A stretch of 64,000 nt of DNA from Brumimicrobium oceani. GTDB taxonomy: Bacteria > Bacteroidota > Bacteroidia > Flavobacteriales_D > Crocinitomicaceae. The stretch covers positions 1 to 64,000 of the forward strand of contig NZ_QFRJ01000005.1 of the NCBI RefSeq assembly GCF_003143775.1, read 5' to 3'. The notes below the pieces were generated by a model that did no database searches, was not told where the DNA came from, and saw only the letters and a program-made list of their open reading frames with translations. Below, piece after piece: positions 46,017-56,943 of this stretch (position 1 is its first letter; every line of letters begins with the position of its first letter). The translations under genes were made by a program, and so were the position numbers.

Positions 46017-46918
46017 GGAATTTAGTGTTTTTGTTTTTAATCGGCTTATTCTTTAGCACTGGAATACATGCGCAATACAAACCTAAAAAGAGCAAAAAGC
46101 AATTTTATGGAAATCAGAGGTTGCAAAAACCACTTTATAGGTGGGTAACTGGCGATTATGCAAAACACGGAATTCAATTTTCATTTGGACCTACCTATAC
46201 TTTTACTAGTAATAAAGCCAGAGAGGGAGAGTTTAGAATAGAATCAGAAAATCTTGGAGCAGATTCGATTATTAGATATTCGCAAGAAGCGAAAAGTAGA
46301 ATTGGAGTTTTTGCAGAGTTAGGAATGGTTCACATCACCAGAAAACCCCGAAAAATCATTCATTATTACGACTGGGGAATCGGATTTAAGTTATACGGAG
46401 GTAGAGAAGCTAGTGCATCTAAGTTTTACGATAATAGAGATACCTTGATTGGGGGGATAGATGGTGAAGGAAAGTTTTATAACGGATACTTGTATGGAAG
46501 ATTTAGTGCGCACAATGTATTTCAAATCAATCCAAATTTCTTTCTGGATAATGCACTAGGTGTCAATTTTGATTACGCTATTATGAATGGAAATATGGCT
46601 TATGATGGATTTAGAGCGCCAGTGGAGCAGAAATTTCAAGGAGATTTTCTGGCTCAATTGCATTATTCATTAGGGCTAGGAATAAAACCAAGAGCAGATA
46701 AAGGATTCTTCTTTGTGCCAAGTGTTGAAATTCCATTTTTGGGTATCCATGAGTGGAATGGCGGCTCGGCCGCAATAAATTGGTTTTCCAGTAAATACCA
46801 TCCTGCAATGCTTAAATTGAAATTTGTTTGGCTTTTTAAGCGCGACCCTGAAAGGTGTCCACCTGTGGAGATAAATGTGATTGACAAACGTCATATGGAA
46901 GAGCAGAAAAATAAATAA
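46013..46918 (+). CDS. Exported protein, probable outer-membrane beta-barrel
   Basis: 301 aa with a signal peptide (about 1-20, cleavage after HAQ). The mature part alternates hydrophobic and polar residues with many aromatic ends (e.g. GIQFSFGPTYTFTS, WGIGFKLYGG), as in small outer-membrane barrels. Start codon overlaps the kmo stop (ATGA). Function unknown; the coupling with kmo is unusual because the two proteins should act in different compartments. Confidence 0.65.
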   Translation: MRNLVFLFLIGLFFSTGIHAQYKPKKSKKQFYGNQRLQKPLYRWVTGDYAKHGIQFSFGPTYTFTSNKAREGEFRIESENLGADSIIRYSQEAKSRIGVFAELGMVHITRKPRKIIHYYDWGIGFKLYGGREASASKFYDNRDTLIGGIDGEGKFYNGYLYGRFSAHNVFQINPNFFLDNALGVNFDYAIMNGNMAYDGFRAPVEQKFQGDFLAQLHYSLGLGIKPRADKGFFFVPSVEIPFLGIHEWNGGSAAINWFSSKYHPAMLKLKFVWLFKRDPERCPPVEINVIDKRHMEEQKNK

Positions 46919-46932
46919 GTATTCATATAAAC

Positions 46933-47373
46933 TTATCTCTTGCCTTTAAAAAAGTCTTTCATTAACGTACTGCATTCTTCGGCCATAACTCCCCCAACAA
47001 GCTCTGTGGTGGGATGCAATATGTTTTCATACCGCAGTGCACCTCGTCTTTCGTCTCTGGCTCCATAAACTATCTTGCTTATTTGAGACCAATTAAGTGC
47101 TCCAGCACACATTACACAGGGTTCTAGAGTGACGTAAAGTGTACATTTTTTGAGGTATTTGCCACCTAAAAACTCTGCGGCAGAAGTAATGCTTTGCATT
47201 TCAGCATGAGCAGTTACATCGTTAAGTTGTTCTGTTAGGTTATGACCTCTGGCAATGATTTGATTATCTGCAACTATTACTGCTCCAACCGGAACTTCAT
47301 CTAATGCATAAGCTCGTTTTGCTTCGTCTAGTGCTTTACGCATAAAATACTTGTCATCATAGGGTGTAATCAT
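46933..47373 (-). CDS. tadA: tRNA-specific adenosine deaminase
   Basis: 146-aa zinc deaminase turning A34 to inosine in tRNA-Arg. Zinc ligands and catalytic Glu are in HAE (His56, Glu58) and PCVMC (Cys86, Cys89). The loop ending RRGALRYENILHP is typical of TadA. Length and active-site spacing fit TadA rather than cytidine or guanine deaminases. It converges on the preceding gene. Confidence 0.92.
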   Translation of the reverse strand: MITPYDDKYFMRKALDEAKRAYALDEVPVGAVIVADNQIIARGHNLTEQLNDVTAHAEMQSITSAAEFLGGKYLKKCTLYVTLEPCVMCAGALNWSQISKIVYGARDERRGALRYENILHPTTELVGGVMAEECSTLMKDFFKGKR

Positions 47374-47550
47374 CAGTTGTGTTTTAACTTTTATTTATAA
47401 GCATGTCTGAACGGAAGCATTTCAAAATAAATAGCACAGCATTCATTTTTTTATAAAAAGCCTCTTTTGAGGTATCAAAATTATAGTTTAAAAATGAACT
47501 GTGAAAGTGTATGCTGTCTTTTGAGTTCTTCAATCATCAAGAATATGTTC

Positions 47551-47754
47551 TTATTCGATAATTAGCGCTTCATTTTCCAGTTCAATTTGTTCAACTTTTT
47601 CCTCATTTGTGTGCTTTTTAACAGCTTGTTCTGGATTGTAAATAAGGTATAAAAGTAGGGCAATGACTACAGAGTAAATGATGAAACGAAGCATCATTTT
47701 CCAACTTTTTGAAAGGTTTTGATGCTTTTTGAAGTTGAATTGTGGATTTTTCAT
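47551..47754 (-). CDS. Small membrane protein of unknown function
   Basis: 67 aa with a basic N terminus (about 1-20), one span (about 22-41, MLRFIIYSVVIALLLYLIY) and an acidic tail (EEKVEQIELENEA). Divergent from the zinc-ribbon gene. I recognise no family; coding potential is supported by composition and by a span plus charged tails, not by homology. Confidence 0.5.
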   Translation of the reverse strand: MKNPQFNFKKHQNLSKSWKMMLRFIIYSVVIALLLYLIYNPEQAVKKHTNEEKVEQIELENEALIIE

Positions 47755-47828
47755 GATATTTACGCGTATTAAGAAACCTTATTGTAAAAATAACGTTATT
47801 CTTAATCAAATACTACAAAGCTATAATT

Positions 47829-48191
47829 ATGAATCTAAAAACATGTCCTAATTGTGAAGAAGAATTCGAAGGAAGAAGAAACAAGAAATTTTGTTCGGTT
47901 TCCTGCAAAAATCAGTTTCATAATGAAGAATACCGTAACGCTAACCACACTGTCATTAATCTGAATAAAACTCTACTCAAAAATCGGGTGATTCTAAAAG
48001 ATTTATTCAAAGTGTATAGAAGTTCTGCAATTCCACTAACAATTCTTGAAGCGCACGGTTTTAATTCACGCTTTCACACACACTTGTTTAATGCGCCTTC
48101 AGGTGATCGTTACACAATGGTGTATGAAGTGGGATACAAAACATCCTTCGACAATCAAATTCATATTGTGGAAATGGAAGATGTTCTGTAA
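47829..48191 (+). CDS. Small protein with N-terminal zinc ribbon
   Basis: 120 aa. The N terminus has four Cys in CPNC and FCSVSC (Cys6, Cys9, Cys22, Cys26), a treble-clef/ribbon pattern found in small nucleic-acid-binding or regulatory proteins. The rest is a mixed alpha/beta segment ending VEMEDVL. No family certain. Divergent from the small membrane protein and 65 bases before galE. Confidence 0.65.
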   Translation: MNLKTCPNCEEEFEGRRNKKFCSVSCKNQFHNEEYRNANHTVINLNKTLLKNRVILKDLFKVYRSSAIPLTILEAHGFNSRFHTHLFNAPSGDRYTMVYEVGYKTSFDNQIHIVEMEDVL

Positions 48192-48256
48192 AAATAAGCT
48201 TGATTAGTTATACAATTTGTTAATTTAGCCGATATAAATCTAACATTAAATCTAAT

Positions 48257-49291
48257 ATGGATTCGGGTAAAAAGTATATTTTGGTAACCGGTGGTGCTGG
48301 TTATATTGGTTCTCATACTGTTGTAGCATTAATCGAAAAAGGATTCACTCCAATAATTGTCGATGATTTTAGAAATTCAAACAGGGATGTGATTCCACGT
48401 TTGGAGAAAATTACCAATGAAGAAATCATTTATTTTGACGCTGCTTGTCAAAACTTAGAAAGGCTTCGAGGAATTTTTAGTCAATTTGAGGTGTATGGAA
48501 TAATTCACTTTGCTGCTGATAAGGCGGTAGGAGAATCCATGGAAAACCCGTTGAAGTACTTTGATAATAATTTTGGAAGCTTAACAAGTATGCTTGAAGT
48601 GGCCAAGGAGTTTAAAGTAGGAAGATTTGTATTCTCTTCTAGCTGCACCGTTTATGGAGAACCAGAGGTAATTCCTGTAAATGAGCAAAGTCCCGTTTCT
48701 TATAGTTCTCCATACGGATTTACAAAGAAAGTTTGTGAAGAAATGATTCAACAGTTTGTTCAGAGCTGTCCAGAGGTGAAATCTACTTTATTGCGTTATT
48801 TTAATCCAGTAGGAGCGCACGAAAGCGGAATTATAGGTGAAGAACCAGATGGTAAGCCTAATAATTTGTTGCCATTCATTACACAAACGGCGGCTGGAGT
48901 AAGGAAAGAACTTACTGTTTTTGGAGATGATTATGATACTCCGGATGGAACATGTATACGCGACTATATCCATGTGGTAGATTTAGCGGAAGCACATGTG
49001 GCAGCCTTAGAAAAAACAGATGAGGCTAATATCAACCCTATGATTTATAATGTAGGAACTGGAAAAGGTTCGAGTGTTCTTGAGATGATTAAAACCTTTG
49101 AAAAAGTAACAGGAATAGATTTGCCGTATAAGATTGGTCCACGAAGAGATGGAGATATCAAAGAAATTTTTGCCAATACTGATAAAGTGAATTCAGAACT
49201 GAATTGGGAGTCTCAAAAAACGATTGAAGACGCGATCTCAACTGCTTGGGCTTTTGAGAAATACATTCGAGAAAAAAGAAAAAGTGAATGA
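48257..49291 (+). CDS. galE: UDP-glucose 4-epimerase
   Basis: 344-aa extended SDR converting UDP-glucose and UDP-galactose. The NAD loop is TGGAGYIGSH (residues 11-20); the catalytic Tyr153 and Lys157 are in the YGFTK segment, preceded by SSSC (Ser128-130). The sequence is normal throughout. It supplies sugar donors for the LPS and surface-glycan genes elsewhere in the window. Its stop overlaps the following gene by four bases. Confidence 0.93.
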   Translation: MDSGKKYILVTGGAGYIGSHTVVALIEKGFTPIIVDDFRNSNRDVIPRLEKITNEEIIYFDAACQNLERLRGIFSQFEVYGIIHFAADKAVGESMENPLKYFDNNFGSLTSMLEVAKEFKVGRFVFSSSCTVYGEPEVIPVNEQSPVSYSSPYGFTKKVCEEMIQQFVQSCPEVKSTLLRYFNPVGAHESGIIGEEPDGKPNNLLPFITQTAAGVRKELTVFGDDYDTPDGTCIRDYIHVVDLAEAHVAALEKTDEANINPMIYNVGTGKGSSVLEMIKTFEKVTGIDLPYKIGPRRDGDIKEIFANTDKVNSELNWESQKTIEDAISTAWAFEKYIREKRKSE

Positions 49292-50034
49292 GAAATTTTA
49301 GTTTATTGTTAGTGCTTTTTATTTACTCGAGCTCTCTTTTTTCACAATACGAGGCGGAAGAGGAAGGCTTGTATTCTAGGTCAAGACCTGGTGTAATGTG
49401 GTTCTACAGTGGACTCAAGCCTTTTGAAGAAGGAAAACTGCGCAAGTATGATAGACTAATTTTTGATCTTGTATACAATGATTGGTATGGTGATAAGGAT
49501 TACTTTGATAGCCCGCCATCGTCAATAGGTTTCAATGCTGCTTTAATGTTTGATGTGATTCTGACAAAGGCAAATACCATGAGTTTCGGTTGGGGAATTG
49601 CTTACAGTCATTTCAGTAATAGAAGTCAGGTAAAATTCTCTAGAGATTTGGTCAATAACACTACTTTAATTTCGGATTATTTACCCGGTTTTGAGCCGAA
49701 AAGCACAAAATTTGGTGCAAACTACATTGAAATTCCATTAGAACTAAGATTTAGAACAAAGGGGTACAAGCACTTCAAATTTATGATAGGTGGAAAAATC
49801 GGTTATCAATTAAATGCTTTTTCGAAAGAAACATTCCGAATTGATGGAAAGAGGTATTCCACAAAAGAATACAACTTTGCCGATTCAAATCCACTGCGTT
49901 ATGGTGCAACAGTAAGAATTGGAATAAGAAACTGGGCTATCTATGGTGCATATTATTTCTCCCCTTTATTTACAGATAGTGGAAGTGCAGATTTAACTCC
50001 GATTTCTATGGGGATAAGTGTTTCCTTGTTTTAA
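49288..50034 (+). CDS. Exported outer-membrane beta-barrel protein
   Basis: 248 aa with signal peptide (MRNFSLLLVLFIYSSSLFSQ). Repeated beta strands ending in aromatic residues and a C-terminal strand ISMGISVSLF fit an outer-membrane barrel of the OMP_b-brl/PorT-like kind. PorT itself is a T9SS component of similar size, but I cannot confirm it. Start overlaps the galE stop (ATGA). Confidence 0.65.
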   Translation: MRNFSLLLVLFIYSSSLFSQYEAEEEGLYSRSRPGVMWFYSGLKPFEEGKLRKYDRLIFDLVYNDWYGDKDYFDSPPSSIGFNAALMFDVILTKANTMSFGWGIAYSHFSNRSQVKFSRDLVNNTTLISDYLPGFEPKSTKFGANYIEIPLELRFRTKGYKHFKFMIGGKIGYQLNAFSKETFRIDGKRYSTKEYNFADSNPLRYGATVRIGIRNWAIYGAYYFSPLFTDSGSADLTPISMGISVSLF

Positions 50035-50314
50035 ATCGACTTTCTGATTGCCATAGGAATTGATTTTTGATGGTTTTATTGGTCTTTTTAGTAGTTGTGC
50101 TTATTGTTGATTGTAAGTCTTTTATTGATTTAGTTTTAGCTTTTAAAAGCCATTCCAGAATAGATCTTTGGCAAAAGTATAAGGTCTATCTCTTTTATTC
50201 CTAGGACGTTTTATTTTTAGTGAGTTTTATGAATGACGCTTTCCCTCTAAAAGTGGTTTGATTGAATTTTCTTTATAAAGTCTGTAATAATCTCAGGTCA
50301 TTGAATTTGTTATT

Positions 50315-50344
50315 AGTAGGCTTGCCCATCAGGACAAGCCTACT
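50315..50344. repeat. TAGGCTTG palindrome
   Basis: AGTAGGCTTG (50315-50324) and CAAGCCTACT (50335-50344) are perfect inverses around CCCATCAGGA, which extends the pairing in part. The tip resembles the TGCCCT-ACC-AGGGCA tip of the 85-bp repeats. It lies in the 334-base gap between the barrel gene and icd; the rest of that gap shows nothing. Confidence 0.7.
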
Positions 50345-50368
50345 GTAAATAACATGGTAAGCCCTATA

Positions 50369-52594
<2,226 letters not shown>

Positions 52595-52846
52595 TTATTT
52601 GTTTTATGAGCAAACGCTCGATTATCGTAATTTTTCGAGTTGCGAAGATAAGAAATAATGGTTAATGTCTAATGATTAAGGTTTAATTATTAATGTTTAA
52701 CAGAAGCGTGGTTTTATTGTGTAAAGTCTAGATATATTGCGTTTTTTCTTCTGAAAAAGCGACGAGTAAGCCAAGTCAAATATGATCAACCCGACCAGCG
52801 CAATCCCCGATAAACCTTAGTTATTAAACCTTAGAAGGGTAAAACG

Positions 52847-53911
52847 CTATTTAAGCATTCTTTCCGTTACCACCTCGTTTTTATTCGCCAATTGTCCACA
52901 AGCGGCATCTATATCCTTTCCTCGACTTCTCCGAACATTTACTATGATATTCTTTTCTTCTAAGTAGGCAGCAAATCGGTCTACTTTTCGTGCATCAGCT
53001 TGTTGGAAGATACCATCGTCTATAGTGTTGTATTCAATGATATTTACTTTACAAGGAACGTTCTTGCAGAATTCGGCTAGCTCCTGAGCGTCTTCTAATT
53101 CGTCGTTGAAATCTTTGAAAATGATGTATTCATAAGTTACGCGGGTTCCTGTTTTACCGTAGAAATAAGCGATTGCTTCTGCTAAGGCCTCTAGGTTATT
53201 GGTCTCATTAATGGCCATTATTTTATCCCGCTTTTTATCATTTGCTGCGTGTAAAGAAACTGCAAGGTTGAACTTTACATTATCGTCACCCAGCTTTTTA
53301 ATCATTTTTGCGATTCCAGCGGTTGAAACCGTAATTCGTTTTGGAGACATTCCTAGACCATCTTCCGAAGTGATTTTATCTATGCTGTCCATCATGTTTT
53401 TATAGTTCAGAAGCGGTTCGCCCATTCCCATGTAAACAATGTTGCTTAAATTTTGCTGGTATTTGTTTTCAGCAAGATTCTTGAGGTGTACCACTTGATC
53501 CACGATTTCTCCTGCAGAGAGGTTTTTAAGCAGTTTCAATTTTCCGGTAGCGCAAAATTCACAAGCTAAGCTGCATCCTACTTGAGAGGAAATACAAGCC
53601 GTCATTCGTGTTTTGCTGGGAATCAAAACTCCTTCTACAACTTTTCCAACACCAACATTAAATGCACACTTTATGGTACGGTCAGATGAGACTTGCTGTT
53701 CGTCTAAAGTGATGTGGTCAATTAAAAAGCTTTCTTTGAGTTGTTCACGAAGTTTTACACTCAAGTTTGTCATTTCATCGAATGAAGCAGCGTTTTTTTG
53801 CCATAGCCATTCATAAACCTGTGTTGCACGAAAGGATTTTTCACCTAACGCAGTGAAAGCCGTTTTTAAGTCTGCTTTTGTTAAAGCCCGGATGTTTTTC
53901 TTGTTTTCCAT
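52847..53911 (-). CDS. rlmN: 23S rRNA (A2503-C2)/tRNA methyltransferase RlmN
   Basis: 354 aa from the ATG at 53911. A reading extending to 54217 would cross the promoter and the start of the divergent gene, so it is rejected. The radical-SAM cluster is Cys113, Cys117, Cys120 (CSLACEFC) and the segment QVGCSLAC...GKLKLLKNL is typical. The second methylation Cys lies in the C-terminal part (DAACGQL). It modifies A2503 of 23S rRNA and A37 of some tRNAs. Divergent from the DUF983-like gene. Confidence 0.95.
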   Translation of the reverse strand: MENKKNIRALTKADLKTAFTALGEKSFRATQVYEWLWQKNAASFDEMTNLSVKLREQLKESFLIDHITLDEQQVSSDRTIKCAFNVGVGKVVEGVLIPSKTRMTACISSQVGCSLACEFCATGKLKLLKNLSAGEIVDQVVHLKNLAENKYQQNLSNIVYMGMGEPLLNYKNMMDSIDKITSEDGLGMSPKRITVSTAGIAKMIKKLGDDNVKFNLAVSLHAANDKKRDKIMAINETNNLEALAEAIAYFYGKTGTRVTYEYIIFKDFNDELEDAQELAEFCKNVPCKVNIIEYNTIDDGIFQQADARKVDRFAAYLEEKNIIVNVRRSRGKDIDAACGQLANKNEVVTERMLK

Positions 53912-53922
53912 AAATTGAGGTG

Positions 53923-53953
53923 CAAAGTTCGATGATATTTTTAGAATAGACAA
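53923..53953 (-). promoter_or_regulatory. Promoter of rlmN
   Basis: Minus-strand TTG (53953-53951), 20 bases, then GAACTTTG (53930-53923), one base off TAnnTTTG and followed by CACC as in strong Bacteroidota promoters. It ends 11 bases before the chosen ATG and supports that start. Confidence 0.6.
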
Positions 53954-54061
53954 GCTCGCTTTGATATAATCCTGATTAACTCGAAAAAGCCTAGTGGGTT
54001 TGTAGTACAAGAGATCGGTAATTTGTAATAAAAGTAACTTTAAATTCATCAGTATTCTTTC

Positions 54062-54069
54062 TATCTTTG
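54062..54069 (+). promoter_or_regulatory. -7 element close to the DUF983-type start
   Basis: TATCTTTG matches TAnnTTTG and ends four bases before the ATG at 54074, so the transcript would be leaderless or nearly so. The -33 half is weak. Confidence 0.5.
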
Positions 54070-54073
54070 CAGC

Positions 54074-54484
54074 ATGGCTTGGAAAGAGAGTAGAGTTAAA
54101 AGTGTGCTTACAAATACTTGCCCTAGATGTCATGAAGGGAAGATTTTTAAGTACAACACCATATTTAATTTGAAGAAGTTCGACAAAATGTATGAACGAT
54201 GCAATAAATGTGGACACAAGTATGAAAGAGAAACAGGGTTTTTCTATGGTGCAATGTATGCTTCCTATGCGGTTACAGTGGCGTTTTCAGTTGCCACATT
54301 TGTCTTAACTTACTTGATTTATCAAGATACTCCTTATTGGGTTTATATCATAAATATTTTGGTCGTACTTATCGTATTGGCACCATTAAGTTTTAGATTA
54401 GGAAGGCTCGTATGGATCAATTTGTTTACTGGTTATGATTCTGAAGCCATAGAAAAGCACAAACAAAAACACACAGAAGAATGA
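54074..54484 (+). CDS. DUF983-like zinc-ribbon membrane protein
   Basis: 136 aa. N-terminal Cys pairs CPRC (Cys16, Cys19) and CNKC (Cys43, Cys46) form a zinc ribbon, followed by two hydrophobic spans (about 60-80 and 90-110) with the ERETGFFYGAMYASY segment typical of DUF983. Function in the family is not established. It overlaps the thioredoxin gene by four bases (ATGA), suggesting a shared unit. Confidence 0.75.
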   Translation: MAWKESRVKSVLTNTCPRCHEGKIFKYNTIFNLKKFDKMYERCNKCGHKYERETGFFYGAMYASYAVTVAFSVATFVLTYLIYQDTPYWVYIINILVVLIVLAPLSFRLGRLVWINLFTGYDSEAIEKHKQKHTEE

Positions 54485-54777
54485 GTAGTTTTAAAGAAAT
54501 TATAAAGGGAGATAAACCTGTTTTAGTCGATTTTCATGCAGATTGGTGTGGACCCTGTCAAACAATGAATCCGATTATTGACGAAATTAAATCACATTAT
54601 GGCGAAAATCTGCGTGTTTTAAAAATCAATGTAGATAAAAATCAAGCAGCAGCTCAGAAATATAAAGTGAGGGGAGTTCCAACATTTTTATTGTTCAAAA
54701 ACGGTGAAATCAACTGGCGCTCTGCAGGAGTTCATTCTCGTGCAGATTTAAAAAGAGAAATTAACAAGCTTTTGTAA
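54481..54777 (+). CDS. trxA: Thioredoxin
   Basis: 98-aa thioredoxin with the active-site DWCGPC (Cys23, Cys26) and the cis-Pro in VRGVPTFLLF. No signal peptide, so cytoplasmic. It overlaps the DUF983-type gene by four bases. It may reduce the Bcp peroxiredoxin and others; that is general knowledge, not seen here. Slightly shorter than E. coli TrxA but complete. Confidence 0.92.
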   Translation: MSSFKEIIKGDKPVLVDFHADWCGPCQTMNPIIDEIKSHYGENLRVLKINVDKNQAAAQKYKVRGVPTFLLFKNGEINWRSAGVHSRADLKREINKLL

Positions 54778-54870
54778 GGCGCTTTGCCAAAACATGAGTG
54801 TACAGGGCGTGTCGATTATTTTACGAAAATTCAACGCAATCAATTACCAATTATAAGTTAACTTCGCCCC

Positions 54871-55251
54871 ATGAATGAAAGTTTCGGTAAGGAATACAAA
54901 TTGTGCAGTAAAAAGGTGATGGCGACCGTTTTTGAAGAGGGGAAAACAGAAAAAGTTTATCCTTTTTTATTGCGTTATCTTGCCGTAGACCTTAGAACAA
55001 ATACCCGTTTTCAAATTGTAATTTCCGTACCCAAAAGGAAGTTTAAAAAAGCCGTTGACCGCAACAGAATCAAACGATTAATTAGGGAGGCAGTGCGTAA
55101 AAAGAAGTACATTATTGAAGAGGCAATAACAGAAGAAGAGTCACAATTGGCACTTTTTTTAATTTACACCTCAAGTCAAGAAGAAAGCTACCAAAAGATC
55201 ATTGATAAAATAGAAGCACTTTTTCTGCGTTTAGTAGAGAATAGAGCTTAA
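54871..55251 (+). CDS. rnpA: Ribonuclease P protein component
   Basis: 126 aa. The arginine-rich RNA-binding helix VDRNRIKRLIREAVR (near residues 66-80) is the family signature. It joins the RNase P RNA (not in the window) in tRNA 5' maturation. A TAACTTCG at 54859-54866 sits just before the ATG. rpmH and yidD, usual neighbours in other phyla, are absent here. Ends 45 bases before the S41 protease gene. Confidence 0.92.
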   Translation: MNESFGKEYKLCSKKVMATVFEEGKTEKVYPFLLRYLAVDLRTNTRFQIVISVPKRKFKKAVDRNRIKRLIREAVRKKKYIIEEAITEEESQLALFLIYTSSQEESYQKIIDKIEALFLRLVENRA

Positions 55252-55296
55252 TTTTGCCCTTTTTCATTACATTAGAAGATTAAAATCAGAATTTAT

Positions 55297-56934
55297 ATGC
55301 GATATATTTATGGAATCGTCTTTTTATTTCTTTTTGGAATAAATCACAACAGTTTTTCACAGTCAAACGGCTTTCAGGTGATCAAAAATCTAGAGCTTAT
55401 TGATTTGATTTATATGAATTTAGAGAAGTATTATGTAGATGAACCAAAAACTGGAGAAATTTCTAAAGCGGCAATTGATGCTATGCTTCAGGAGTTGGAT
55501 CCATACACGGTTTATTATCATGAATCTAATATTGAAGATTATCGACTAATGACAACAGGACAATATGGTGGAATTGGTGCTTTAATTAGAAAATCGGGTG
55601 AGTATGTTTTTATTGCCGAACCCTATGAAAATATGCCTGCCCAAAAAGCAGGGTTAAAAGCGGGGGATAAAATTTTATCTATAGATGGAAGAAGTATGAA
55701 AGATGTGCCTTCAGATGTGGTTTCAGATGCTTTGAAAGGAGCAAAAGGTTCCTCTTTTATGTTAGAGTATGAGCGCCCAAACAAAGGTATAAGCACCATC
55801 AAGGTAGAGCGCGACGAAATTAAAGTTCCTGATGTTCCCTATGCTGGAATGATAGATGAAAAAGGTAAAATAGGGTATATTAATTTAAGCTCTTTTACTC
55901 AGACAGCATCTAGAAGTGTGAAAAACGCTTACGATGAATTGAGCAAGGAAGGAATGGAAAAAATAATTTTAGACTTACGCGGAAATGGCGGTGGTTTACT
56001 TATAGAATCAATTGATTTAGTTAATTTTTTCGTTCCAAAAGAGGTTGAGATTGTGAAGACCAAAGGAAGAATATCAGACGAAAACCGAAGCTATAAAACC
56101 AGGAATAACCCAATAGATCTCGAAATACCTATTGTTGTTTTGGTGGACGGATTTTCTGCATCTGCATCAGAAATTGTTTCAGGTTCGCTTCAAGATTTGG
56201 ATAGGGGTGTGGTTATCGGGAGTACAACCTTTGGAAAAGGATTGGTGCAAAGAACCATCGATTTAAAGTACGGTGCGAAAATGAAATTAACCATCGCCAA
56301 GTATTACACGCCATCTGGAAGATGTGTTCAGAAATTAGATTATTACCATAAACACGATGGGAAAGTAGATGAGGTTCCTGATTCATTGATTAAGATTTTT
56401 CACACAAAAAACGGGAGAGAAGTCATTGATGGTAGAGGAATTGAGCCCGATATTTCAATTGAGGAAGAAAATCTAGCCAGGTTTACAGCCGTATTAATGG
56501 CTGAAAACATTGTATTTGATTTTGCAACAGAATTTGCGCAAAACAATCCTGAAATAGCACCCGCAAAAGATTTTGTTATTACAGATAAGACTTACAAGGA
56601 ATTTAGAGCGTTTGTAATGGAAAAAGAATTTGATTACAAAACAGCAACGCAGGAATATCTAGAACAAGTTTTAGAAGCGGCTAAACAAGAAGGCTATGAC
56701 AAAAAGATTGATGGTGAGTTTAAGGCGCTTCAAAAAGTAGTAAGTGCTTCTAAGGCGGATGATTTAGAGTTGTTTGAAAGTCAAATTAAACAATTATTGT
56801 CCAATGAAATTGTTTCACGATACTATTACCAAGAAGGTCGTGTTTTGAATGCCTTTAGAAACGACAAACCTTTGAAGAAAGCTATTGAAGTTTTGAATGA
56901 TAAGACACAGTATGAGTCTATCTTAAATCCTTAA
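55297..56934 (+). CDS. C-terminal processing protease, S41 family
   Basis: 545 aa with signal peptide (about 1-21). A PDZ domain (about 85-170) precedes the S41 fold. The Ser/Lys dyad is Ser289 (in FSASASEI) and Lys314 (in TFGKGLVQ), 25 apart as in E. coli Prc. Acts in the periplasm, trimming C termini of envelope proteins. About 150 further residues of helical tail follow. Directly followed after ten bases by the O-antigen ligase gene. Confidence 0.92.
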   Translation: MRYIYGIVFLFLFGINHNSFSQSNGFQVIKNLELIDLIYMNLEKYYVDEPKTGEISKAAIDAMLQELDPYTVYYHESNIEDYRLMTTGQYGGIGALIRKSGEYVFIAEPYENMPAQKAGLKAGDKILSIDGRSMKDVPSDVVSDALKGAKGSSFMLEYERPNKGISTIKVERDEIKVPDVPYAGMIDEKGKIGYINLSSFTQTASRSVKNAYDELSKEGMEKIILDLRGNGGGLLIESIDLVNFFVPKEVEIVKTKGRISDENRSYKTRNNPIDLEIPIVVLVDGFSASASEIVSGSLQDLDRGVVIGSTTFGKGLVQRTIDLKYGAKMKLTIAKYYTPSGRCVQKLDYYHKHDGKVDEVPDSLIKIFHTKNGREVIDGRGIEPDISIEEENLARFTAVLMAENIVFDFATEFAQNNPEIAPAKDFVITDKTYKEFRAFVMEKEFDYKTATQEYLEQVLEAAKQEGYDKKIDGEFKALQKVVSASKADDLELFESQIKQLLSNEIVSRYYYQEGRVLNAFRNDKPLKKAIEVLNDKTQYESILNP

Positions 56935-56943
56935 ACGAAGTAC

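Noticed and set aside
53911-54217. N-terminal extension of rlmN
   Set aside because: It crosses the rlmN promoter and overlaps the start of the divergent gene; the protein from 53911 has normal family length.
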